Source: Hygrocybe punicea
Taxonomy: Eukaryota > Basidiomycota > Agaricomycetes > Agaricales > Hygrophoraceae
DNA: 64,000 nucleotides
Direction: 5' to 3'
Assembly (NCBI GenBank): GCA_963556145.1
Contig: OY744470.1
Coordinates: 1,178,001-1,242,000 of the forward strand
Positions 55,531 to 64,000 of the stretch are shown here, in pieces. The notes below the pieces were generated by a model. The model saw only the letters and a list, made by a program, of their open reading frames with translations. It was not told the DNA's origin and made no database searches. Numbering within the stretch: position 1 is the stretch's first letter; each line of letters starts with the position of its first letter. The translations under genes and the position numbers were made by a program.

Positions 55531-57267
55531 TCAACAGGAATCTTCCAACACAAAGTCTTCCAACTTCTCCAACCGATCCACCAACTTTACCAACTTTTGC
55601 TCCAGAACCTTGAGGGCCTTGAGGGATAACAATGCTGACTCGAGCGCAAGCAAAGTCGCAGCAGGTATGTCGTCAGTGGCAAATGTGGATGATGGCGGCA
55701 TGCCCTGGCCTGCTTCTGGGGATAACGACAAGGGTATAGTGGGTATGAAGTCATGGAGCGGCAGTGCATGGGCGTAGCAGGACGGGGTCGAGCGCGGGGT
55801 CGTGGTATGGGCTACTGAATGGGCCTGCGAGGCTCCGTGGGGTGGATCGTGGGCATGCGGGGTTGACTGGGGTAGCGGGTGACGTGGTGTGTTGGGGGCA
55901 TCGAAGAAGGACAGGGGCGGACTTGTTTGGGACGGGAGGGGGCCGTACAGAGGCGCTGGGATGTGAACGTGGGCGTAGGGGCTGGTCCGTGGGTCTGGCG
56001 TTGGTCCTGGATGATGGAACGCAGGGGCCAATGGTGGGGCGATGTGGGACGGCGTTGGGGGCTCGAACGCAGCGGGGGCGGCTTGTACGGCGTCACGGAG
56101 GGCGATATGGGGGTCCTGGCGGTGGTACGCGGCTGCCGGGGGTCGAAACGAGAGCGGAACGGGGGCGGATGTGGCGGAATTGGTCAAAAACAAGGTATGT
56201 TTGGGGCTGGCGCGGGTTTCTGGGGACGGCGGGGGCTCAGACGGCGGGGGCGTGTCACGGATGGCCTCTGGGGACGACGGCGAGGGCGGAGACGTAGACG
56301 GCTGGCGACACAAGGGTGAAACGAGGGCGGATACACTGGGACAGGTTGAAAATGGCGTCCGTTGAGTGTCGGCATGGTCTTCTGGAGACGGCGCGGGCTC
56401 AAACGGTAGTGGCGTGCCGATACTTGCTGCCAGGGACGACGGAGAGGGCGCAGAGGGGGTCGGTGGGCGAGTCGAGGGCGAAACGAGGGTGGACACGGCT
56501 GGAAATGGGTTGGTGGATGAAGGGGGCAACGGCGAGGGCGATTTCAGGTTCGGCTCTGGCCCAAATGTTGGCGGCGTGGCGTGGCTCGTTGCTGGGGATA
56601 ACGGCGAGGCCGTTGACGCAAACGGGGGGCGATTCGGGTCTGAAACGGGGGGGAACGCGTTGATACGCGCATTATCGTCGCGTTGGCGCGCGCGGACGCA
56701 TTTTTCCGGGGACGGCGCGGGCGCAGACGATGGCGGCGTGTGTTGGAACATCGCTGGGGATGATTGCGAGGGCGTAGGCGCAAACGGTGGGCGAAACGAG
56801 ACGAAAACGGAGGTGGACGCGTCAATACGCGTCCTACCCTCACGTTGGCGCGCGCGGACGCGTTTTCCTGCACGGCAACCACGGGAACGATGGGGGGCAT
56901 ACCTAAAGGTGCACATGCAACAGCCATTGCATGGCGGGCGTTTTCCTTCATCTACAGGGCGTCCGTTACTCGTTTGATGCGCGAGACGCGCTCCATGTTG
57001 GACGGGCTCGTTGCGGCCGTTTTGGGGCTTTCCGGGCGCGGTTTTTCGAGCGGGATCTGTGGGGCGTTGAATACCGGGTCCGTTGGATGTGTTGAAATGA
57101 GTGGAGGTGGCGGGATTAGTGAAATAAATGGGAAATGCGGAGGGGGGGATGTATTGAACACCGTGTGACGTGGCTGTGATGCCGTGACAAAAAGGCAAAA
57201 GAGCCGTGTTCTGCAGCCAAGGAGGCGCAACTGGTACGAAGAAAGTATACTGAGGTGTCGAAAACAT
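55531..57267 (-). CDS. Pro/Ser-rich protein of the second non-autonomous LTR element (578 aa)
   Basis: Open from an ATG at 57267 to a stop at 55531; the frame stays open further upstream into the LTR. After an aromatic N-terminus (MFSTPQYTFFVPVAPPWLQ) there is a cysteine/histidine cluster (CNGCCMCTFRYAPHRSRGC) in a basic context, then several degenerate repeats of about 50-60 residues (KCVRARQR..., then PPFA...SPSSPA...TPP). A very Pro-rich region follows, and a C-terminal leucine-spaced coiled coil (LEQKLVKLVDRLEKLEDFVL). No enzyme motif. Role unknown; a nucleic-acid-binding Gag-like protein is possible. Confidence 0.6.
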   Translation of the reverse strand: MFSTPQYTFFVPVAPPWLQNTALLPFCHGITATSHGVQYIPPSAFPIYFTNPATSTHFNTSNGPGIQRPTDPARKTAPGKPQNGRNEPVQHGARLAHQTSNGRPVDEGKRPPCNGCCMCTFRYAPHRSRGCRAGKRVRARQREGRTRIDASTSVFVSFRPPFAPTPSQSSPAMFQHTPPSSAPAPSPEKCVRARQRDDNARINAFPPVSDPNRPPFASTASPLSPATSHATPPTFGPEPNLKSPSPLPPSSTNPFPAVSTLVSPSTRPPTPSAPSPSSLAASIGTPLPFEPAPSPEDHADTQRTPFSTCPSVSALVSPLCRQPSTSPPSPSSPEAIRDTPPPSEPPPSPETRASPKHTLFLTNSATSAPVPLSFRPPAAAYHRQDPHIALRDAVQAAPAAFEPPTPSHIAPPLAPAFHHPGPTPDPRTSPYAHVHIPAPLYGPLPSQTSPPLSFFDAPNTPRHPLPQSTPHAHDPPHGASQAHSVAHTTTPRSTPSCYAHALPLHDFIPTIPLSLSPEAGQGMPPSSTFATDDIPAATLLALESALLSLKALKVLEQKLVKLVDRLEKLEDFVLEDSC

Positions 57268-57444
57268 CGGGGATGGGTCTAAGAGCTGACAGAAGACTAG
57301 GGGTGCTCGAAATGCTGACGAATACGGGGCGCTGTTGACTATGGGGCGCTGTTGCTGCCAGAAAGAGAGAGAAAGGTGTAAAAATGGTGAATTCAAAGAG
57401 GGAAAGGTGAAGTGAGCTTGACACTCCTTGCGGTGGGCTCCAGA

Positions 57445-57628
57445 TGTGGTGAACGCGGCCTGGGTAGGCGCGGATTCGGGGTGTGCGAGATCGTTGTCCC
57501 TGGGGTCAAAACCCAAAACTCAACTTGTTTGTGACTATTTACAACAGCCACTACATACAAATAATAGAACAAATAGAGAATATAGTAAAATGAGTGAATA
57601 CGTACCCAGAGATATAGATGTCTCTACA
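57445..57628 (-). repeat. LTR (right) of the second non-autonomous element
   Basis: 184-bp copy of 55202-55385; the upstream LTR if the element reads leftwards. Confidence 0.9.
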
Positions 57629-58195
57629 CCGCTGGCTCTGTGTAAACTTGGTAAGGCTGGAAGACTAGTAGATGATCAAAGATAGCCTTACCGCACCTGT
57701 AGCCAGCTTTTATCCTTTGCCATTGCCACTGCTGCTGCTTTTGTTTCTTGTGGTGCTCACACATACAATAAAAAACCACAGCATTGTTTATGACATGTAA
57801 AGAAAATTTGTAGCTATTCTACCAAAGTGTGGTCTGCTGTCTGCTGATTCTGTAAACTGGCTAAGGCTAGAAGAACTAGAGATGGTCAAAGAAGTCCTTA
57901 CCACTGTAGGTACCAATTGTTTCTTTGTTTTCATCAACCAGTGTGAGGGATTCTTCAAATAGATGCAGAGGAGATTGGTGATCAGCCAATCATTGTGGTA
58001 TCTATAAAGGATTGGGTATTTTTTCCTTGCCAAAGTGGATCATCAGCCATTACATGAGAAAATTTATATCAACTGAACTGACCTTGTCAAAGACCATCTG
58101 CACCTTCGCAGTGTCCTGCTTTGGGAATGTGGAGTTGAGGTTGAGACATGTAAGTCTGCTCGCATCTGAGTGTCAAAGGTTAAAAGGAAGAAAAG
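57629..58195. repeat. Duplicated segment around the LTR element insertion site
   Basis: The unit ATTCTACC...TGTAAAC...GGTAAGGCT(A/G)GAAG...GATCAAAGA at 55173-55201 plus 57633-57700 recurs at about 57810-57905, showing a degenerate direct duplication. A related block (CACTGCTTTTGTTTCT) occurs at 57730 and 58590. No gene. Confidence 0.6.
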
Positions 58196-58699
58196 TCAAA
58201 CCTGGAGTTCACTATAGAAGTCATGTTTCCACCTCAATTTATCCTCCAGATTGTAGCCATCCTGATTCAGGCATGTCACCTGGCCACTGGGTTCAGAGAT
58301 CAGGGAGTTGGTCACAGTGGATGGTGTATCAAGGAAATTGTTGTCACTTGTCCCTTCATTTCTGATTCTTAGGAGTTCACCTTCTGGCTTGAAAACGACC
58401 CTAGATCTCCACAGTGCAGGGTCAAGTAGTTGACGCTCAGGACTAAAGCGAGTTCTACTGGTTGGCAAATGGTAATGATGTTGGATGATCATGTCCTGTC
58501 AATGCAAGGTATGATAAATGAGCATGAATAAGTTGAAGTTGTTGCATTCTAGCTAGTATTAGGTTCTTATCTATTGCTATTGCCACTGCTTTTGTTTCTC
58601 ACGCATAATAAACACAATAAACAAGCTACAGTGTTGTTACTATGCTTCAATTGTTTGTTAGTGTGTCTAGCAACAATACAAAAGACAAGTCAATATATG

Positions 58700-58936
58700 A
58701 TACATGAAAGTATGATGGTTTCTTCACACCATTCACCAATGTTGTTGAAGGCCGCTGAAACTCATTTACTCAAGACTCACTTCATCAGACAAGCATCATT
58801 CGACAAATATCAAGTCAACATCCTGCAATTGCTCCATGAGAAATTTGAGCTGCCAGTGCATTTCAGCAGACAATGGGGCAAACCTATCAAAAAGGACTAT
58901 ATCACTGCTCTGCATGACTTCGTGAGGCTGGACTAA
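58700..58936 (+). pseudogene. Possible SAP-like motif fragment
   Basis: A frame ending at 58936 contains DKYQVNILQLLHEKFELPVH followed by a GKPIKKDYITALHDF segment. Helix-loop-helix spacing with a conserved Leu, Lys and Tyr resembles SAP-type DNA-binding motifs. It is too short and lacks a clear start, so it is offered only as a fragment. Confidence 0.3.
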
Positions 58937-60299
58937 CCAATTGAAGCAATAAAAACAACTCATGCCATTTCAGAGGAAAAGAACCATTGCCATGCCACAA
59001 TCAAGTGGCCAACCTACACCTGCTTCAAGTGAGCTACCAAGATGAGTGTTATTAGTGGGCAGCGAAGGTCTGCCTCCAAGAGTGGCATTATCATCACCAT
59101 CATGCAAGAGTGGAGTGATTGCGTAGGTTGACATGCCAAGATGAAGTTCAGAATCCCTGCAAACACACAAGGTTGGTTTTCCAGTTGAGGATATCTTCTA
59201 GCAAGTCTACTTACCAATGAGCAGAAAGAATTTTCACAAACAAATGGTTTAAAGGTTGACAGCCAGTTAGTCAACAAGAGAAAGAAGAAGTGGAAGAAAA
59301 GGTCAGCATCAGATCATCTCGCCAACAACTGTTGCATTGACAAGCTGTTAGAACCCCAATCAGAATGGTAGTCCTTCATCTCTACAAAAATGCTAAAGAC
59401 TGGCATCATACACAAGAAATCAATTTCAACTGCCAATCAAATGGAGACCTTGACTTGGTAAGACTTGCTGAATTGTTAAACATCACTGCATGCTCAGTAA
59501 GTTTGGGCATCTATGAACTTGGGAAATGACTTATCCAGTATCAGACTAGTGGAGTGTGAGCCATTGCTTTGCATGGCAGGTTACTTATCCCTTTTGAGCA
59601 ATGAGAGTATAAGTATCATACAGCATTATTATCCTCCCATGATAATCAATATTTGCAAAGTTATTGATATTTTCTTCATTATTACATACTGATGTTATTC
59701 AGATACCATTCTGAAGCCATAATACCATGATATACATTTCATAATTGATTATATCCTGTTCCTTCCAATTTGTCATAACCCAATATCAGATCTGAAATTG
59801 GCATCTTTCATACCAAGTTTGCAGTGTTCATGTTGGCATATATATAACTACTTCACTACTTCATCATTAATCTGTAATTTACCTCACATCCACTTCAGTA
59901 TACATCATGATTGATATCACCATTTTCACATGCTTCACATATTTCATAGTTCCAATTGCATAGGTTTGCTGACATAGTACAGAGGTTGTACTTTGACACT
60001 ACACAAAACAGTTCATTATCACTCAGTTGAGATTTACAATGTCAATTCTTCATATATTCACTTTCAATTTTTGAAATTATTGATGACAGAATTCCAATTA
60101 TGTGGTCATTATGATGTGGTGAAGAGTTTACATATTCAAGTTGAAATACAGTAATTATATCTAGAAATTGTCAGTATCTGAATTATTTGTGAGGTCAAGA
60201 ACAACATCCTGTGAGTACTGTAGAAATAATCCCATGCACAATGACACCAATTGCACTTGTATTGGAACAACTTTAATAAGATCACTGGTTTTGATGAGT
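58937..60299. other. Gene-free AT-rich region
   Basis: No supported gene, RNA or repeat. Several short frames are open by chance. Confidence 0.45.
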
Positions 60300-61260
60300 A
60301 TCAGAATCAACAATATGCCTGGTTTAGCTTGTGCACTGGCAATGATTCAGATTAAATGAAGCTGGGAAATTGGTGACACAATTTTGTTGTCAAACAGTTT
60401 GATGAGTGTTGGACACCTGAACCAATTCCAGCACACATAATGAAGATAACCATGGCATGCACACATAGAATTTGAGCAACAGACAGTGTCTGTTGCACTG
60501 AAAGGGCACATACTGTGGCTGGGACATTGGACCAATGAATTGCTGAACACTGTTCAGCCTGTTCGACAGTATTGATAATGTATGAAGTCTTATGTGCATT
60601 GAAAGAATATGAAGCAATAGTACAGACATACAAGATACAGGTCATATGATTGTTTGTACAATGGTATTGCCCAGGAGTGAAGCTGGGACATCACATTGTA
60701 CCTGAGACACCTGCAAAACGCTGGGTCAAACACTTTTCAACCTGTTCAACAAGTGTTATCAATGCTTGCATTATTAATAATTCCGATACACATCATACAT
60801 GTATCTATATCACAGATACATCCATTATATTGTTGATACAATTGTTTGCGCAAGGGCAGTGTTCCAGATTAAGGCTGTGACACCAACCAGACACTTTTTG
60901 AACACCTTTTTACCTGTGCAGCAAATAGGCACTTCTTGCAATATTAATAATTCCAATGCACATTGTACATGTATCTACATCCACATACATCCATTATATT
61001 GTTGGTACAATTTTTTGTGCCATGGCAATGCCCCAGATTGAATCTGGCACATCTGCTGAACAGTTTTTAAAACACCATTTGGCCTGTTCGACAAGTGTTT
61101 GACCTTTCCATTATAAATAATTCCAAGTTGCATGGAATTATATGTAGCTGTAGACTGACATTTCAAATATGGTTCATCCAACATCCATGGCACTGGCAAT
61201 TCCTCAGAATGCAACTGGGACACTTGTTGAACTCATCACTGGACAATGTCCAGTGAATTC
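60300..61260. repeat. Degenerate tandem array of about 170 bp units
   Basis: Six diverged copies can be followed by the words (C)CAGATT(A/G)A...GCTGGGAC, CCTGTTCGACAAGTGTT and TTAATAATTCC, spaced about 160-195 bp. Direct orientation; no coding sense. Confidence 0.65.
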
Positions 61261-61985
61261 AAATCACCTATATTTCATAATATGCACGTTACACTACCAA
61301 TGTGTTCAATTATTATAATAAAGCTACCAAGCATTTGCAGGTTGCAATGGCAATACCAACACCATGACACTACCCATTCCCAAATTGGCACCTGTGATCC
61401 AGCTGCCTTATTGTTCTGGCTAATTGGGACCAGAAATTCTCACAGTTACAAAGTCAGCAGTCACACAGTTGCATAATTATTCCCAGGGCTTCAAAATTGT
61501 TCCCACAGTTTGCCAACATTGTTCCCATGGCTTGGCAAATTAGAGTGTGACCCTGAGTTGAAAAATCCACCATATAGAACAATTCCCTTATCAGGACTCA
61601 TAATTGTCGATTCTAAGAACAACCATCCTTTCCACCAATACTATCCTGGCATTCTGGAAGCTGATGATATTGACATGCTCATGGACAAAGGTTTTCTTCT
61701 TATTATACAAAGAGTGTAGCTACTTGTTTGTAACTATCAATGTGCTCAAGGGAACTTGTTTCTGGATTCAAATGGGTATATCAGATTTGATCATGTAGAA
61801 ATTGATGTACATGAGAAATTTTTTAACTTCCCTGAACCCTCTTCCACTTTTGCTTGGATACGCAGATATACCTCTTGAGTCAGACTTAGCAGATAGGGTG
61901 AATACGCAGATATTGATTATTCTCAGTCAGCAATATGACAAAGGGCTGTCTCTGGTATTTCTACGTGAATATCAGAACAATCAAG
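61261..61985. other. Gene-free region
   Basis: No supported feature. A short frame near 61510-61719 (HPFHQYYPGILEADDIDMLM) looks protein-like but is isolated. Confidence 0.35.
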
Positions 61986-61987
61986 CT

Positions 61988-63960
61988 TTACCACACTAAT
62001 TTTGTTGACAACTTTTCTCCCCTCTTCCTTTTCTCCAGTATACCAGTGTCTCTCATGTTAGGGCCATCAATGATCAATATCCTCTGGTCGAGGATGGGCT
62101 GTGCTGGCTCAAGAAATTGAACATGCACATTGGCAGAGTGAACCACAGCTCTATTGTCAGTCCATGTCAATGCAACCTCTCCAGGGCAGGGAGGTTCCAT
62201 GATAAACCACAACTTCAGCATCTTGGCAGTGTGGCCACTCCACTAACCACCATCATATTCTGTCTTGAATAGGACTATGATGGGATCTGTGTTGAACTTA
62301 CACATACAAGGGGGTCCAGCAACCATTTTCTAGGTCCATCTGATTCTTGTCAGTGGTCTGGGCGAACAAGGTATACTGAGATCACATACCATAAGGTTTG
62401 TGAATGTTAACAATATCCTTGGTGGTGATTGACCATGCCAATGTTTCAGCATCTGTCACAGGGCCAGGCACACAAGGTGAGGGCAATTGTGAATATGAGT
62501 GGATGGGAAAAGGTGGATAGTGATAAGCCACATCGTTGGGTGGGAGTGTAGTGGGCAAGTTTTATGAACTGTGGCATGATTGCAAAGAGCTTTTGCAAAA
62601 TCTCCACACCATTTGGGCCGAATCTCAGCCCCTCCCAATGTCCTTCCATTGGAGCTGAGATTTCAGATACATTAGTAGGGAGAAAACCACATCAATAAAT
62701 GCACATTACAAGTCAATGACATCGTGGCATGGTATGCTCTGCACATGCTGATTTGCATCCAAAGCGACAAGGATGACATTAGCAGACACAGATTGCACAT
62801 AGCCAACATATCCTTTGTAATAGGTTTTACCAGCCACAAGGACAAGTCTCCTAACAAGTGGATTGATGATGGTCTTCTCCTTGACTGGATCAGCATGAAT
62901 GTGAAGAGACTTGACAGTTATGGGCTGAAACGACTCAACAGAGGTGGAGAGGGTATCAACCTATTGCTAATTGATTTGCCTGCTCACTTTAAGATGAAGT
63001 GGTGACTTACAATATTCTTGGTCTTTTCCTCAATGAAGCTCAAGCACTGCCCACCATCAAGGACTACAACAACACAGCCGGATGAACCAGCATACTCACC
63101 CATGCCTTCTCTAATGCAAACATTGTCTCTGATGCAAAAGATAGGTCGTATATGCTTGAGTAGAACCTCCAAGAACAATGCAGGTTGATTGGAAACCAAG
63201 GTTTCGACCTCGACTAAAGCAATGTGGTCATGGCAAGTAATGACCATGGCCTTGCAGCCTGATTGCTCACCAGCAATTAATTTGATGGAGTTGCCAGGTT
63301 GGACACTCGCACCAACTTCATCAGAAGTCATTGCAAGAGCTGCCACAGGTGTGATGAAGCCCACATCAATGAAAGGTTTGATCTCGGCAAGGGGTGGGGA
63401 AGAAATGTGAAGAAATATATGTACAGACTGCATGTTCAGTATGAGCATGCCTTTATGGTAGACTTTCTTATCGAACACATAGTAATTGCCTCCTTTTTGT
63501 TGGATCACATCTGGACCATGGATCTGCTTGATCTCAATTGGATCAAATGGTCAAGCAGGCTTTTTGTTGTCAAATCCACCTGGCAAACTGAAAAGGCTGT
63601 GTGGGAGCACAGCGATCTGGACACGGTCATAATTGACACTTGAATGAAGTACATAGGCCAGATCCCCTTTGTTTGGTCCTTGTCATAAATGAACCCAGCT
63701 CTGTGCCATGATGCATTGGTCCTGACTATGGAAATTAAAAATATCTATCCACTCATCTATCAGGATCAGAGTCATATACTTCATCTTATCCACACTTGAA
63801 ATCAGCACACAAACATGCCATAATGCATCCAGCTCCTGACTCTCCACAAAGACGCAATCTGGACAGGCTGGTACAGCGGAGGCCAATATCACAGGACTAT
63901 CACCACTTAAGCAAAGTTGCTGTTCCATAAGTTTGAAGATCATTGCAGCCTCTGATCTAG
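61988..63960 (-). pseudogene. Spt5-like (NGN/KOW) gene remnant
   Basis: Minus-strand segments appear in the order of a transcription elongation factor Spt5. A possible NGN piece (AVPACPDCVFVESQELDA, about 63850) comes first, followed by KOW1 (GPNKGDLAYVLHSSVNYDRV, about 63640). Two further KOW-like segments are at 63250 and 63080 (GNSIKLIAGEQSGC, GMGEYAGSSGCVVV), another at 62830 (LVLVAGKTYYKGYVGYV), and a last near 62060 (ILIIDGPNMRDTGIL). The frame is interrupted by stops, including a TGA after FDNKKPA at about 63560 where CGA would be expected. Spt5 with Spt4 normally clamps RNA polymerase II. This looks like one of the decayed Spt5-like copies I recall from some mushroom genomes, not the housekeeping gene. 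Confidence 0.55.
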
Positions 63961-64000
63961 ACTGATGATGTTGGTAAGTAAACCAATGTATTCAAAGAGT

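Larger units (their letters stand above)
55202..57628 (-). mobile_element. Second non-autonomous LTR retroelement (2,427 bp)
   Basis: Direct repeats of 184 bp (55202-55385 and 57445-57628), TG...CA, bound an interior with one long minus-strand frame and no RT, RNase H or integrase. Flanks carry a 4-bp duplication CCGC (55198-55201 and 57629-57632). The pre-insertion site, rebuilt by joining the flanks, matches a related copy at about 57810-57905, an independent check on the insertion point. On the minus strand TGGAGCCCACCGC two bases after the right LTR is a possible primer-binding site. Confidence 0.88.

Noticed and set aside
55764..56977. Gly/Arg-rich plus-strand frames
   Set aside because: Antisense of the Pro-rich frame of the LTR element; composition mirrors it.

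Overview
The window looks like part of a basidiomycete nuclear genome, most likely an Agaricomycete. The reasons are protein genes split by many short introns (about 45-80 nt, GT...AG, often with a CTAAC-like branch site), a KDZ DNA transposon of the mushroom type, Ty3/gypsy elements, and fungal housekeeping genes (GCN1, geranylgeranyl diphosphate synthase, chromate transporter). I see no bacterial operon, rRNA, tRNA gene or CRISPR array.

Bases 1-23,100 are mobile DNA. After a pyrimidine-rich stretch and a three-exon Cys-cluster/coiled-coil gene (1305-2773, minus) comes a decayed minus-strand Ty3/gypsy element (3742 to about 21,600). Its pro-pol frame is split at 6043/18312 by a 2.4-kb non-autonomous LTR element (6044-18311, 161-bp LTRs, 4-bp target duplication with one change). 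That element is itself split at 7529/17426 by a complete 9,896-bp KDZ transposon (7530-17425) with kilobase-long terminal inverted repeats and a perfect 7-bp target duplication. The KDZ element carries an apparently intact transposase (minus) and two rightward accessory genes. A hAT fragment and a poorly defined small gene follow.

Bases 23,400-41,400 are a normal gene island: a 1,253-aa glycine-rich protein (minus), a 256-aa unknown (minus), GCN1 (plus, about 9.3 kb), GGPP synthase (minus) and a CHR chromate transporter (plus). The pairs 256-aa gene/GCN1 and GGPPS/CHR are divergent and share intergenic regions of 154 and 206 bp; GCN1 and GGPPS converge.

Bases 41,400-48,000 hold relics, including a dead 5' copy of GGPPS next to a WD40 fragment, and a 4.1-kb inverted duplication in which each arm carries one copy of an 82-residue protein gene. 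Two perfect palindromes lie in its spacer.

From 48,000 to the end the sequence is AT-richer and gene-poor: a hairpin repeat, small tandem repeats, a 1.7-kb hAT-type element with an exact 8-bp target duplication, a second non-autonomous LTR element (55,202-57,628), a roughly 170-bp tandem array and a degenerate Spt5-like gene running to near the right edge.
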